Assembly (NCBI RefSeq): GCF_003122365.1
Contig: NZ_CP029254.1
Coordinates: 6,326,001-6,390,000 of the forward strand
Length of the DNA: 64,000 nucleotides
Source of the DNA: Streptomyces spongiicola
GTDB lineage: Bacteria; Actinomycetota; Actinomycetes; Streptomycetales; Streptomycetaceae
Direction of reading: 5' to 3'
Below the pieces are notes generated by a model. The model ran no database searches. It had not been told where the DNA came from and was given only the letters and a program-made list of their open reading frames with translations. Of the stretch, positions 34,094-43,600 are shown one piece after another; position 1 is the first letter of the stretch; the number at the start of each line of letters is the position of its first letter. A program made the position numbers and the translations under genes.

Positions 34094-34474
34094 TCAGCGG
34101 GCCGGTGTGCCGGAGGGGTCGGCGGCGGTGGCCTTCCGGTCGACATACTCGAACACCGAACCGTCCGGGTGGACGGCGATGAGGTTGCGGCCCGCCGGCG
34201 TCGGCACCGGTCCGGCCACCACCTTGGCGCCGACCTCGGTGAGCGTCGCGAACGCCGAGTCCACGTCCTCGACCGCGATGGTCGCGGAGACCTTGCGGAG
34301 TACCTCCAACTCGGCCTCGGGACCGCTCATCAGCAGGAAGCAGCCCACCGCCGCCACGGACACGCCGCCGCGTTCGAAGCGGAGCGCGCGCGTGCCGGTG
34401 AGGCGTTCGTAGAAGCCGGACGCGGCCTCGAGGTCGTCGACGCAGATACGCAGCGTGGTTCCGAGGATCTCCAT
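34094..34474 (-). CDS. VOC-family protein
   Basis: 126 residues. Vicinal-oxygen-chelate fold: LGTTLRICVDDLEAASGFYE at the start, ATIAVEDVDSAFATLTEVGA in the middle and LIAVHPDGSVFEYVDR at the end. Glyoxalase or resistance-protein family; substrate unknown. TACCCT seven bases upstream (34482-34487) suggests a leaderless start. Confidence 0.88.
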   Translation of the reverse strand: MEILGTTLRICVDDLEAASGFYERLTGTRALRFERGGVSVAAVGCFLLMSGPEAELEVLRKVSATIAVEDVDSAFATLTEVGAKVVAGPVPTPAGRNLIAVHPDGSVFEYVDRKATAADPSGTPAR

Positions 34475-34834
34475 ACAGGCGAGGGTAGTTGGCGCCGGGA
34501 AACCACGAGATCGTTTCCCGGTGCCCGGTGCCCGGTGCCCGGTGCCCGGTGCCCGGTGCCCGGTGCCCGGTGCCCGGTGCCCGGTGCCCGGTGCCCGTCA
34601 CGGCCGCCGGGGAGTGCGGCATGAGTCGGCATGAGTGAGCCGCGGGGAGGCTCGCGAGGGCGGGCACGCAGGGCCACCGCCGTGTGCGGAGGGCTCCCGC
34701 CTGGAGCGCACGGCTGACGACGACGGGCAGGTGGCTCCCGCGAGGGCCGGGTGGCATCTGCGCGGGCGACCGGACCGGGCCGGGCCGGCCTGCTCGGGCG
34801 CGTTCGGCTTCCGCTGCCCGGGACCCGGCACGTC
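34475..34834. repeat. Spacer with eleven perfect heptamers
   Basis: (CCGGTGC)x11 at 34518-34594, the longest array in the window, 44 bases upstream of the VOC start. The rest is plain GC-rich spacer with no gene. Confidence 0.9.
34482..34487 (-). promoter_or_regulatory. -10 box of the VOC gene
   Basis: TACCCT on the minus strand, seven bases before the ATG, no ribosome site. Confidence 0.5.
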
Positions 34835-35647
34835 TCAGGGAACCCGGCAGAGGAGTTCGCCGTGCGGGACCATGAACCAGCCGTCGTCCTCGCGCCCCCA
34901 GGCGCGCCAGGCCGCCGCGATGCCGTCGAGTTCCTCCTGGCGGGCGTGCCCGCCCTCCAGGGCGAGGGCGGCGTATGCCGAGGTCGTCGTGCGGTCCGCC
35001 CACAGCCCGCTCCACCAGGCGCGTTCCTCCGGAGTCGTGAAGCACCAGGCGGAGGCGGTCGCGGTGATGTCGGTGAAGCCGGCGGCGCGCGCCCAGGAGT
35101 ACAGCCTGCGGCCGGCGTCCGGTTGGCCGCCGTTCGCCCGGGCCACCCGGTGGTAGAGATCCAGCCACGCATCGAGCTCCGGGATCTCGGGGAACCAGGC
35201 GAAGGCGCCGTAGTCGCTGTCGCGGACCGCGACGACACCGCCCGCCCTGCACACCCGCCGCATCTCCCGCAGCGCGCCCACGGGGTCGCCGACGTGCTGG
35301 AGCACCTGGTGGGCGTGGACGGCGTCGAAGGAGCCGTCCGGGAAGTCCAGGCAGTGGACGTCGCCGACCGCGAAGCGGACGTTGCGCACTCCGCGGGCTG
35401 CCACGGTCTCCCTCGCCTCCTCCAGCACGTCCGCGACGGCGTCGACGGCCGTGACCGTGCCGCCGGGGACCAGGGCCGCCAGATCGGCGGTGATCGTGCC
35501 CGGACCGCACCCGACGTCCAGCACCTCCGCCCCTGGCCGGAGTTCGGGCACCAGGTGGGCGGCGGAGTTCGCGGCCGTGCGCCAGCGGTGCGAGCGCAGC
35601 ACCGACTCGTGGTGGCCGTGGGTGTAGACGGCGGTCTTCCTCGTCAT
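34835..35647 (-). CDS. Class I SAM-dependent methyltransferase
   Basis: 270 residues. Motif I is VLDVGCGPGTITADLA, the acidic residue of motif II is in TVTAVDAVADVL, and motif post-II is VGDVHCLDFPDGSFDAVHAH with LREMRRVCRAGGVVAVRD. Close to UbiE/MenG-like small-molecule methyltransferases. A GAGAGGGG site nine bases before the ATG supports the start. Confidence 0.92.
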   Translation of the reverse strand: MTRKTAVYTHGHHESVLRSHRWRTAANSAAHLVPELRPGAEVLDVGCGPGTITADLAALVPGGTVTAVDAVADVLEEARETVAARGVRNVRFAVGDVHCLDFPDGSFDAVHAHQVLQHVGDPVGALREMRRVCRAGGVVAVRDSDYGAFAWFPEIPELDAWLDLYHRVARANGGQPDAGRRLYSWARAAGFTDITATASAWCFTTPEERAWWSGLWADRTTTSAYAALALEGGHARQEELDGIAAAWRAWGREDDGWFMVPHGELLCRVP

Positions 35648-35787
35648 ACGGCCGAACCCCTCTCCAGACGCGATGAGGCCACGATACTCCCACCCTCCAC
35701 ATTCCGAGACTTACGTCTTGCCATATGGACTGAGCCGGCGCGGTCCCGGGCGTCCGGACCGGGTGCGCGCCACGGACCCCGGGCACG

Positions 35788-37419
35788 TCAGAGAAGCGGT
35801 GCGGTCGGCGACGGGCGGTAGACGACCAGTGCCTCCGAGAGCTTGTCCACCGTCAGATCCGGCGGCGCCTGGGCGATCTCCCCGTCGTACGCGAGCAGCG
35901 AGCCCGGCGCCAGGCCGGAGACGCGCAGTTTCCGCAGCCGTCCGGCCGCATGGAACGGGGACCGGCTCAGCGGACCGGAGAGGGCCGCGGCGAGCAGCCT
36001 CACGCCGGGGAAACGCCCGCCGTGCACCACGCGGACGTCGAGCAGTCCGTCGGCGAGGTCGTATCGCCGCCCGGGAGTGGGGCCGAGACGCTGGTAGCTG
36101 CCGTTCCCCGCGAACAGCAGCCACAGCGGCCTGCGGCGCCCCGAGATCCCCGCCTCCAGCGGGTGCTCCCCGCGCAGGGTCCGCAGCGCTGCCAGCACCC
36201 CGGCGGGCCAGCCCCCGATCCGCGGTGACCACCGCTCCCGGACGCGCACCATCTCCGGGTACACGCCGAGCGAGAAGGTGTTGACGAAGTGGCCCTCGCC
36301 TGCGCCGTCCGGACCCGGGGCGAACCGGCCCAGGTCGACCCGTACGGCATCGCCCGACGCCAGTGCCCGGCAGGTGTCGTGGACCGTCTCCAGGCCGAGG
36401 TCGTAGGCGAAGTGGTTCAGGGTCCCCCCGGGGAACACGGCGAGCGGCAGCCCGTGCCGGACCGCGGTGGCCGCGGCGAGGTTCACCGTACCGTCGCCGC
36501 CGAGCACGCCGAGGGCCCGGCAGCCGCCGCCGGCAGCCTCCTCCAGGGCGCTCGCGATCTCCTGCGGCGCGCACTCGACGATCCGCGCCAGAGGCAGCGC
36601 CTCGCGTACCAGCGCCGTGGCGTCGTCCCCGGCCGCGAGCGCACCGAGCGGACCGTTGCCCGGGCCGGAGGAGCGGTTGGCGACCACGACGAGGCCCTTG
36701 CCCGCCGGCAGCCGGGGCGCCCGGGTGTGCGGCCGCCCGGCAGGCGGCAACTGGTCCCGGGTGGGGACCAGCCCGCGCACCGCGAACGCCGCACCGACCC
36801 CGAGAGCCGCCCCCACCAGCACATCGCTCGGGTAGTGGACCCCGGTGTAGACGCGCGACAGCGCGACCGCGGCCGCGACCGGGGCCACCACCGCACCCCA
36901 GCTCTTCGACTCCATCGCCACACCCGTGGCGAAGGCCGCCGCCGACGCCGAGTGGCCCGAGGGGAAGGACGTGGTGAACGGCTGCCGCTTGAGCTGCCGG
37001 ACGAGCGGCACGGTGCCGAGTACCGGGCGCGCCCGGCGCACCGACCGCTTGGCCACGGTGTTGATCGTTGCCGAGGCGAGCGCCAGTGAGGCCACACCTC
37101 GGACGGCGGCCCTCCGCGACCGCGCGCCGCGTCCGAAGACGGCCATCCCGGCCGCCGTGCCCAACCACAGGAGGCCGTGGTCGGCTACCCTGCTGAGCCT
37201 GGGCAGCACGGGGTCGGCACCCGGCCAGTGACGGGACGCGACCGCGTGGAGGACCCCCCGGTCCCACCCCGTGAGGGTCGAGGCGATCCGCCTGGCGCGC
37301 GGTGAACGCGGCGAAAGCCCCTCGGGAACCGCCACAAGGCGGGCGGCGGCACGGGAGAGGGACCGCGGAAGCAGGTGCGCGGCGGAGCGCGTCGGGGTGT
37401 CTCGGTGGGAGGCCGGCAT
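35788..37419 (-). CDS. PAP2 phosphatase / diacylglycerol-kinase fusion
   Basis: 543 residues. The N-terminal half is a PAP2 lipid phosphatase with all three motifs: KRSVRRARP, PSGHSASAA and SRVYTGVHYPSD, with membrane helices around them. The C-terminal half is a DAGK-type lipid kinase with the nucleotide motif VLGGDGTVNLAAA and FPGGTLNHFA. The two opposing activities in one chain suggest control of phosphatidate and diacylglycerol or of undecaprenyl lipids at the membrane. Stands alone. Confidence 0.92.
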   Translation of the reverse strand: MPASHRDTPTRSAAHLLPRSLSRAAARLVAVPEGLSPRSPRARRIASTLTGWDRGVLHAVASRHWPGADPVLPRLSRVADHGLLWLGTAAGMAVFGRGARSRRAAVRGVASLALASATINTVAKRSVRRARPVLGTVPLVRQLKRQPFTTSFPSGHSASAAAFATGVAMESKSWGAVVAPVAAAVALSRVYTGVHYPSDVLVGAALGVGAAFAVRGLVPTRDQLPPAGRPHTRAPRLPAGKGLVVVANRSSGPGNGPLGALAAGDDATALVREALPLARIVECAPQEIASALEEAAGGGCRALGVLGGDGTVNLAAATAVRHGLPLAVFPGGTLNHFAYDLGLETVHDTCRALASGDAVRVDLGRFAPGPDGAGEGHFVNTFSLGVYPEMVRVRERWSPRIGGWPAGVLAALRTLRGEHPLEAGISGRRRPLWLLFAGNGSYQRLGPTPGRRYDLADGLLDVRVVHGGRFPGVRLLAAALSGPLSRSPFHAAGRLRKLRVSGLAPGSLLAYDGEIAQAPPDLTVDKLSEALVVYRPSPTAPLL

Positions 37420-37928
37420 GGAACGCGGTTACCCCGGGTCCTCGCGATCCAAGCGGGCCCCGCGCACACGCCACCCCGCCGCGCGCGGCCGCACCGGCCG
37501 AGGCCGTGCGCGGGGTCGTGCGGGGTCATGGGCGGGGTCACGGGCGGGGTCAGGGGCAAGCGCCACGGGCGAGGTCACGGGCTGGGCCGTGCGCGAGGTC
37601 AGGGGCAAGCGCCGGGGGCAGGGGCAAGTGCCGGGGGCGCGGGCGGGCACGGCCGTCGCCGCTGCCACCGCGATGGCCACCGCCACGCCACCGCCATCCA
37701 CGGGGGACCGTACCCGCTACTGCTACTGCTACTGCTCGTGCTCCCGCTGTTGCCACTGCTGCTCCCGCCACGGGCGCCGTGCCCGCCGGCCGCCGCTTCC
37801 CGCGGTACGTCCGCCCACCCGGAAGCGCTCCCGCCGGCCGCCGCCGTCTTCCGCGGTGCCGCCGCCGCGGGCCGTCAGCGCGCGCTCGCGACTTGGCATC
37901 GCCGGGCGGCCGGAGCACAGTGGATCTC
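37420..37928. repeat. Gene-free divergent spacer with simple repeats
   Basis: Degenerate GGGGTCACGGGC and GGGGCAAGCGCC units fill 37510-37640, then CTGCTACTG/TGCTGCTCC runs near 37720-37770. No gene supported; a promoter for 37929 must be near its right end. Confidence 0.65.
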
Positions 37929-38501
37929 ATGGACAACCGCCTGCTGGACCGGCATGCCGAAGCCCTGGCGCTCTTCACGGAACGGGTGCACGCCGTCCGC
38001 CCGGAGCAGTGGGAGGCGCCGACGCCCTGCACCGGATGGTCAGTCCGGGACCTGGTCAACCATGTGACCGCCGAGCAGCTCTGGGTGCCGTCGCTGGTGG
38101 GCGAGAACCGTTCGATCACCGACGTCGGAGACTCCTTCGACGGCGACGTGCTGGGCGGGCACCCCGCCGTCAGCTGGGACCGGGCCGCCTCCGCCGCCAA
38201 GGCGGCCTTCCACGAGCCGGGCGCCCTGGACCGCACCGTGGGGCTCTCGTACGGCGAGAGCACCGCCGCCGCCTACTGCTCGCAGATGACGACCGACATG
38301 ATCGTGCACGCATGGGACCTGTCGAGGGGCATCGGCACCGACGACACCCTTCCCGGCGCGCTGGTCGACTTCGCCGCCGGGGAGGTGGCGCCGTACGCCG
38401 CCGAGCTGTCCGGTAGCGGCCTGTTCGCACCCCCGGTGGAACCGCCGGAGGGCGCGGACCCGCAGGCTCGGCTGCTCTGCCTGCTGGGGCGCCGTCCCTG
38501 A
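37929..38501 (+). CDS. TIGR03086-type metal-binding DinB/MDMPI protein
   Basis: 190 residues. Four-helix maleylpyruvate-isomerase-like fold: PTPCTGWSVRDLVNHVTAEQLWV with the first His ligand, and QMTTDMIVHAWDLSRGIG with the second. The related mycothiol-dependent enzymes use this fold; the specific role here is unknown. The frame is open far upstream, but the homology starts at this ATG. Confidence 0.88.
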   Translation: MDNRLLDRHAEALALFTERVHAVRPEQWEAPTPCTGWSVRDLVNHVTAEQLWVPSLVGENRSITDVGDSFDGDVLGGHPAVSWDRAASAAKAAFHEPGALDRTVGLSYGESTAAAYCSQMTTDMIVHAWDLSRGIGTDDTLPGALVDFAAGEVAPYAAELSGSGLFAPPVEPPEGADPQARLLCLLGRRP

Positions 38502-39199
38502 ACCGCTCTCCGCCCTGAACCGCTCTCCGCGGCGCCGGTAGGGAAGCGGAGCCGCTCTCCGGCCGGCGCACCGGACACCCGCGCCGAGACGGTCGGAGAG
38601 GAGCGGCGGGCACCGCGCGTCCGCCGCGGCGGCCCGGTGCGCCGGCGGCCGCCAGCGGGAGCCCCGGGCCCGGACCGTGCCGCCGATCCGGTGGCGGCCC
38701 GCGCGGCCCGGTGGCAGGGCCCGCGCGTGACGCCCCGTACTACGCCTCGCACGGTGCTCCGTGCTACGCCTCGCACGGTGCTCCGTGCTACGTCGTGCTA
38801 CGCGCATGTCGTGCTACGCCTCATACGGGGCACCGCTCATACGGGGCACCGCGCGGCCGCACCCCCGGCCCGAGCCGGCCCGAGCCGGCCCGAGCCGGCC
38901 CGAGTCCCTCCCACCGGGGCCGGCCACCGGACGCCCCCTTGGCCGGCCCAGGGCGGGGCGGGGTGGCCGCCCTACGGTGACCGGGGTCCCGGCCGGCCGT
39001 CACCGACGGCGCTTGTGCGGACCGCTTGGGCCGTCGCCCGCGCCCGCGAACGGCCCCGGCCGCGGGTGCGCGGTGGTCCCTGGTGGTCCCATGGACTGCC
39101 GAACGGCCCGCCCGGAGCGGCGGGCGGGCCCGAACCTCCGTATAAAGGCCTCGTGGGCCGGACCGGGTTCGCCGGCCCGGGAATACGGGAGGTGGGCGC
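38502..39199. repeat. Gene-free spacer with 24-bp and decamer repeats
   Basis: A 24-base unit starting TACGCCTCGCACGGTG is present twice (38741-38788); CATACGGGGCACCGC twice near 38822-38852; CGAGCCGGCC three times (38871-38900). GTATAAAGG at 39139 may be part of the next promoter. Confidence 0.75.
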
Positions 39200-40417
39200 A
39201 TGCGGCAGTCGGATCCGGAAGGCCACGGCCCGGTCCGCTACGGCCCGCCCGCACCTGACCCCGGTCTGCCCGTGCTCCCCGAACTCGCCGACGTGCTCGC
39301 GTCCGCCGCCGTGCGCACCTCCTCCGAACCGCCGGGCGGGGGGCCGGCGCTGCGCGAGGCCGTCGCGGGCTACTGGTGGCGGCGCGGGCTGCGCAGCCGT
39401 CCCGACGACGTCGCCGCCGCCCCCGGCGCCCAGCCGCTGCTGCTCGCGCTGCTCGCCGCGCACGGCGGTGACGTCCTCATGCCGCGCCCCTGCCCCGCGT
39501 GGTGGACCCCGCAGGCCCGGCTCCTCGGCCGGCCCGCGTTCCATGTGCCCACCTCCGCCGAGAGCGGCGGTGTCCCCGATCCGTACGCCCTGCTGGAGAC
39601 CGTGCGCAGGATCCGGGCGGAGGGCGGCAGTCCCCATGTCGTGCTGCTGTCGGTCGCGGACGACCCCACCGCCACGGTCGCACCGCCCGAACTCGTGCGG
39701 GAGGCCTGCGAGGCGGCGGTCGGCGAAGGGCTGCACATCGTCAGCGACGAGACCTGGCGCGACACGGTGCACGAGCCGCTCGACCGGCCCCTGCTCAGCC
39801 CCGCCGAGATGTGCCCGGACGACGTGACCGTCATCAGCGATCTGTCGGGCGCCCTGCTGCCGGCCGCGTGGCCCGTCGCCGCGGCCCGGTTCCCGACGAC
39901 GGGGCCCGGCGCCGGCCGCAGGGCCCGGGTGCTCGACATCCTCACCGCCCTCGGGGGGTTCGTCGCCGGCCCCGTGGCCGCGGCCGCGGCGCACGCCCTC
40001 GACGAGCCCGGTCCGGTGACCGCCCGGCGGGGCCGGGCCAACGCCCTGCACGCCGCGGTCGCGCAGGCGGTCCGCGACCTGGTGCTCACCTCCGGCGCCC
40101 TCGCCGGCCCGGCCCAGGCGGGTCGCCATCTCTACGCCGACCTGGGCCCGTTGCGTGCCCGGCTCGCCGAACTCGGCGTCACCGACTCGATGGAGCTGGA
40201 GGACTACCTCAGCCGACGCCTGGGCACGCCGGTCCCCGGCGGCCACCGCTTCGGCGACGAACTGGGTGCCCTGCGCGTCCGTATCGACACCGGCCCCTTC
40301 CTCGGCGCGAGCCCGGAGGAGCGCCTCGAAGCCCTCGAGTCCGCCACCCCGCTGGCACTGCCGCATGTCGCCAGGGCACTGAAGTCCCTCGGATCGGCCT
40401 TCCGGGAACTGCGATGA
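39200..40417 (+). CDS. Aminotransferase-fold protein lacking the PLP lysine
   Basis: 405 residues with the class I/II aminotransferase layout: PALREAVAGYWWRRGL, GAQPLLLALLAAHGGDVLM, and HIVSDETWRD, where the Asp that binds the pyridine N is kept. The position of the Schiff-base lysine (normally S-x-S-K after the DE/YRD motif) reads VISDLSGALLPAAWPV with no Lys. The whole chain has a single Lys, near the C-terminus (ALKSLGSAF). It therefore cannot be an ordinary transaminase. The MBL-fold gene follows 55 bases later on the same strand. Confidence 0.8.
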   Translation: MRQSDPEGHGPVRYGPPAPDPGLPVLPELADVLASAAVRTSSEPPGGGPALREAVAGYWWRRGLRSRPDDVAAAPGAQPLLLALLAAHGGDVLMPRPCPAWWTPQARLLGRPAFHVPTSAESGGVPDPYALLETVRRIRAEGGSPHVVLLSVADDPTATVAPPELVREACEAAVGEGLHIVSDETWRDTVHEPLDRPLLSPAEMCPDDVTVISDLSGALLPAAWPVAAARFPTTGPGAGRRARVLDILTALGGFVAGPVAAAAAHALDEPGPVTARRGRANALHAAVAQAVRDLVLTSGALAGPAQAGRHLYADLGPLRARLAELGVTDSMELEDYLSRRLGTPVPGGHRFGDELGALRVRIDTGPFLGASPEERLEALESATPLALPHVARALKSLGSAFRELR

Positions 40418-40472
40418 CCAGGCACCGGAGACCTCGGCCCGCGAGCACCCACCGCGATGAACGGAGCCGCAG

Positions 40473-42029
40473 ATGACGGAACAGACGGAGCAGCCGCCTC
40501 CCGCCTCCCCGGCGGCCCCTACCCGCCGGACCACGGGAGGAGCCCCCGACCTGACCCCTGCCCCGAAGCCGGACCTGACCCCTGCCCCCAACCCGGCGGA
40601 CCGGCCCGCGACGGCCCGCCCGGGCGCGGCGGACGACCCGGGCGCGGCGGACGACCCGGGCCGCGCGGCGCTCCCGTGGGAGTCGTACCGACCGGAGTCG
40701 AGCCTGTCGGAGTCGTACCGACCGGAGTCGAGCCTGTCGGAGCCGTACCAACCGGAATCGTGCCGGTCAGAGCCGTACCGACCGGAGCCGTACCAACCGG
40801 AGCCGTGCCTGTCGGAGCCCTTCCCGCCGACCGGGTCGGCGAGCGGGTCGACGAGCGGTGGCGGGGGGCCCGGAGCGGCGTCCGGAGCGGCGTCCGGAGG
40901 GGCGTCCGGAGGGGTCGGCCCGGGAACGCCGGCGCACGCCGGCCGCTCCGCCCGGCGCGGCCGGTCGGACGCCGGGACCGGCACGGCCGCCCCGCCGGAT
41001 GCCGGGCCGGGGTCCGCTCCCTCGACCGGGCCGGGTTCCGCTCCCCTGACCGGGCTGCGGCCGCTGGGGCTCACCCGGCGCTGGCCGCGGTCCTTCGCCG
41101 ACCGGCTCACCGCGCCGCTGCCCGGTGTACGGGCCATGGCGCGCCTGGCGCGGGAGGGCGCGCTCCGCCCGGCGGCCGCCGGCCTCAGGGACGTCCCCCG
41201 GCTGCCCTTCGCCCCGGGGACCCTGCCGGAGGCGGAACCGGGCACCGTCGCCGTGACCTGGGCGGGCCACGCCAGCTGGGTCGTCGCGATCGGCGAACTC
41301 ACGGTGCTCACGGACCCCGTCTGGTCCCGCAGGATCCTGGGCACACCCGCCCGGCTCACTCCCGTGGGCGTGCGATGGGAGGACCTGCCCCCCGTCGACG
41401 CCGTCGTCATCAGCCACAACCACTACGACCACCTGGACGCGCCCACCATCGCCCGGCTGCCCCGCCGCACCCCGGTGTTCGTGCCCGCGGGGCTCGGCGG
41501 CTGGTTCCGGCGCCGGCGCTTCACCCGCGTGACCGAACTCGACTGGTGGGAGGCGGCGGAACTGCCCGCCGGAAGCGGGGTCGGCTCGGTCCGGTTCGAG
41601 TTCGTGCCCGCCCACCACTGGTCCAAGCGGACCCTCACCGACACCTGCCGCTCCCTGTGGGGCGGCTGGATCCTCACCGACCAGCGCGGCCGCCGGGTGT
41701 ACTTCTCGGGGGACACCGGATACGGCCACTGGTTCAAGGAGATCGGCCGGCGCCACCCGGGCATCGACCTGGCGCTGCTGCCGATCGGCGCGTACGCACC
41801 CCGCTGGTGGCTGAGTTCGGTGCACACCGACCCGGAGGAGGCGGTGCAGGCGTTCGAGGACCTCGGCGCCCGGAACCTGGCCCCGATGCACTGGGCCACC
41901 TTCGTGCTCTCTTCCGAGCCGGTGATGGAGCCCATCCGCCGGCTGCTGGCCGCCTGGGAGCGGACGGGCCTGCCGCGTGAGCGCCTGTGGGACCTGCCGG
42001 TCGGCGGCTCACGCGTGCTGACCGCCTGA
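40473..42029 (+). CDS. MBL-fold metallohydrolase (NAPE-PLD/UlaG-like) with repetitive N-terminus
   Basis: 518 residues. Residues 1-190 are Pro/Ser/Glu/Gly-rich and disordered, with a decapeptide repeat (SYRPESSLSE twice, then degenerate PYQPESCRSE and PYRPEP). The enzyme domain follows: VTWAGHASWVVAIGELTVLTDP, VVISHNHYDHLD (HxHxDH zinc motif), VYFSGDTGYGHWF and MHWATFVLS. This subgroup includes phospholipase-D-like N-acylphosphatidylethanolamine hydrolases. A GGAGCCGC site precedes the ATG; a start after the repeats is possible. The 3' end overlaps the convergent VTT gene by 21 bases. Confidence 0.88.
   Translation: MTEQTEQPPPASPAAPTRRTTGGAPDLTPAPKPDLTPAPNPADRPATARPGAADDPGAADDPGRAALPWESYRPESSLSESYRPESSLSEPYQPESCRSEPYRPEPYQPEPCLSEPFPPTGSASGSTSGGGGPGAASGAASGGASGGVGPGTPAHAGRSARRGRSDAGTGTAAPPDAGPGSAPSTGPGSAPLTGLRPLGLTRRWPRSFADRLTAPLPGVRAMARLAREGALRPAAAGLRDVPRLPFAPGTLPEAEPGTVAVTWAGHASWVVAIGELTVLTDPVWSRRILGTPARLTPVGVRWEDLPPVDAVVISHNHYDHLDAPTIARLPRRTPVFVPAGLGGWFRRRRFTRVTELDWWEAAELPAGSGVGSVRFEFVPAHHWSKRTLTDTCRSLWGGWILTDQRGRRVYFSGDTGYGHWFKEIGRRHPGIDLALLPIGAYAPRWWLSSVHTDPEEAVQAFEDLGARNLAPMHWATFVLSSEPVMEPIRRLLAAWERTGLPRERLWDLPVGGSRVLTA
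40681..40800. repeat. In-frame 30-bp repeat inside the MBL gene
   Basis: A 30-base unit beginning AGTCGTACCGACCGG occurs exactly twice (40681-40710, 40711-40740), then two diverged copies. Because 30 is a multiple of three, copy-number change would keep the frame. Confidence 0.85.
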
Positions 42030-42647
42030 CGTCCGCCCCCTTCGGACCCGGTGCCACAGCGCGGGCACCCCGCTCAGCACCAGCGTCAGCCCCACGGCCG
42101 CCAGCACCCCCTGCCAGGGCTCGTCGAACAGCGAGCCGCCGAGGATCCCGATCGCCCCGTACGCGGCGGCCCACGCGAGGCAGGCGGGCGCGTCTCCGCG
42201 CGCGAAGCGCGCCAGCGGCATCCGCGCCATCAGACAGGCCAGCATCACCGGAATCCGTCCGGCCGGAACCAGCCGGGACAGCACGAGCACCGTCCCGCTG
42301 TGGTCGGCGAGTCTGCGCTGGGCGCCCGCCAGCCGGTCCGGGGCCGCGCGGGCCCGCAGCGCCTCAAGCCACTTCGAGCCGTTCCTCGACCCGAGGCCGC
42401 GTCTGCCGAGCCAGTACAGCGTGATGTCACCGAGGAACGCGGCGGTCGCGGCGACCACGAACACCAGGAGCACCGCGAACGGTGCCGTCTGGTGGAGCGC
42501 CACCACCGCCGCCGTGCTCACCAGCGCACCCGTCGGCACCACCGGCACCAGCGCGCCCAGCGCCACCAGCAGGAACAGGGTCGGATAGCCGACGGCCTGC
42601 TGGGTCGACTCCGGCGGGAGCTGGGCGACCACGTCCTGGAGCTTCAC
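42009..42647 (-). CDS. DedA/VTT-family membrane protein
   Basis: 212 residues from a GTG that overlaps the stop of the upstream MBL gene (GTGA). About five membrane helices; the VTT core is GDITLYWLGRRGLGS and LSRLVPAGRIPVMLACLMARMPLARF, with the conserved RxxPxxR-like helix. DedA proteins flip or transport undecaprenyl phosphate and other lipids. Coupled to the MBL protein at 42644, so both may act on a lipid or envelope substrate. Confidence 0.88.
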   Translation of the reverse strand: MKLQDVVAQLPPESTQQAVGYPTLFLLVALGALVPVVPTGALVSTAAVVALHQTAPFAVLLVFVVAATAAFLGDITLYWLGRRGLGSRNGSKWLEALRARAAPDRLAGAQRRLADHSGTVLVLSRLVPAGRIPVMLACLMARMPLARFARGDAPACLAWAAAYGAIGILGGSLFDEPWQGVLAAVGLTLVLSGVPALWHRVRRGRTSGGQHA

Positions 42648-43417
42648 CGGAAGACCTCCGGCCGCACGCTCTCGCCGTGTGCCAGCCGGTGCACCGCCAC
42701 GTTCGGCGCCCGGCGCGCCGCCTTGCGCACGAACTCGTCGCCCGGCGAGTGGAACTCGTGCGGTCTGACCGCGTCCATCCCGATCGGCCAGTACGTGCCG
42801 TAGTGCACCGGCACCGCCGAGCGGGGCCCGAGCGCCGCGAGAGCGCGGGCCGCGTGCTCCGGGTCGAGATGGCCGTGCCCCAGGAACGGCCCCCAGCCGC
42901 CGACCGGCAGCAGCGCCACGTCGACCGGCCCCACCGCTGCCGCCATGCCGTCGAACAACCCCGTGTCCCCGGCGAAGTAGGTGCGCGCGCCGCCGTGGAT
43001 GACGAAGCCGAGCGCGGGGGAGCGGTGCGGTCCCACCGGCAGCCGCCGACCGTCGTGCGCCGCCGGTACGGCCCGTATGCGCACGTCCGCCACGGCCACC
43101 TCGTCACCCGGTGCCACCTCCACGACGCGCAGCCCGGCCAGCCTGCGCAGCCCGGGGACGGCCCCTCGCGCGCCCCGGGGCACGATCAGCCTGGTGCCGG
43201 GGGAGAGCCGGGCCAGCGAGGGCAGATGCAGATGGTCGGAGTGGAGATGGGAGACGACCACGGCGTCCGCGACGGCGGCCGCGGGCGGCGGCAGTGCACC
43301 CCGCCGGCGGCGCAGGTGTGCGAGCCTGCCGACGAACAGCGGGTCGGTGAGCACCCGGACCCCGGAGTCCTCGACCGTGCAGGTGGCGTGACCCCACCAG
43401 GTGACCTCGACCGCCAC
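42644..43417 (-). CDS. MBL-fold metallohydrolase (UlaG-like)
   Basis: 257 residues from a GTG with a GGAGG site. EVTWWGHATCTVEDSGVRVL at the start, zinc motif VVVSHLHSDHLHLP, AGDTGLFDGM and a late His in VPVHYGTYWP. Shorter than the MBL protein at 40473 and without its disordered extension, but of the same superfamily. Upstream member of the two-gene unit with the VTT protein; the zinc site is complete. Confidence 0.9.
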   Translation of the reverse strand: MAVEVTWWGHATCTVEDSGVRVLTDPLFVGRLAHLRRRRGALPPPAAAVADAVVVSHLHSDHLHLPSLARLSPGTRLIVPRGARGAVPGLRRLAGLRVVEVAPGDEVAVADVRIRAVPAAHDGRRLPVGPHRSPALGFVIHGGARTYFAGDTGLFDGMAAAVGPVDVALLPVGGWGPFLGHGHLDPEHAARALAALGPRSAVPVHYGTYWPIGMDAVRPHEFHSPGDEFVRKAARRAPNVAVHRLAHGESVRPEVFR

Positions 43418-43600
43418 GCACTGCCTCCTCGCCCGCGACCCGGCTCCGCCCGGACCACGGCCGGTCCGTTCGCCGCTGCCGGTACGAGCGTAGGCGCTCG
43501 GGGGGCCGGCGGTCTCCCGAGCGCCCCGAAGTGCGCCTCCCCCGCGCGGTCCGCGCCCGAGTAGGGTCGGGCCACGACAGCCGACGCAGAGGGACGGTCC

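Noticed and set aside
37302..37928. N-terminal extension of the DinB-like gene
   Set aside because: Arg/Pro/Ala-rich translation of simple repeats; homology starts at the ATG at 37929.
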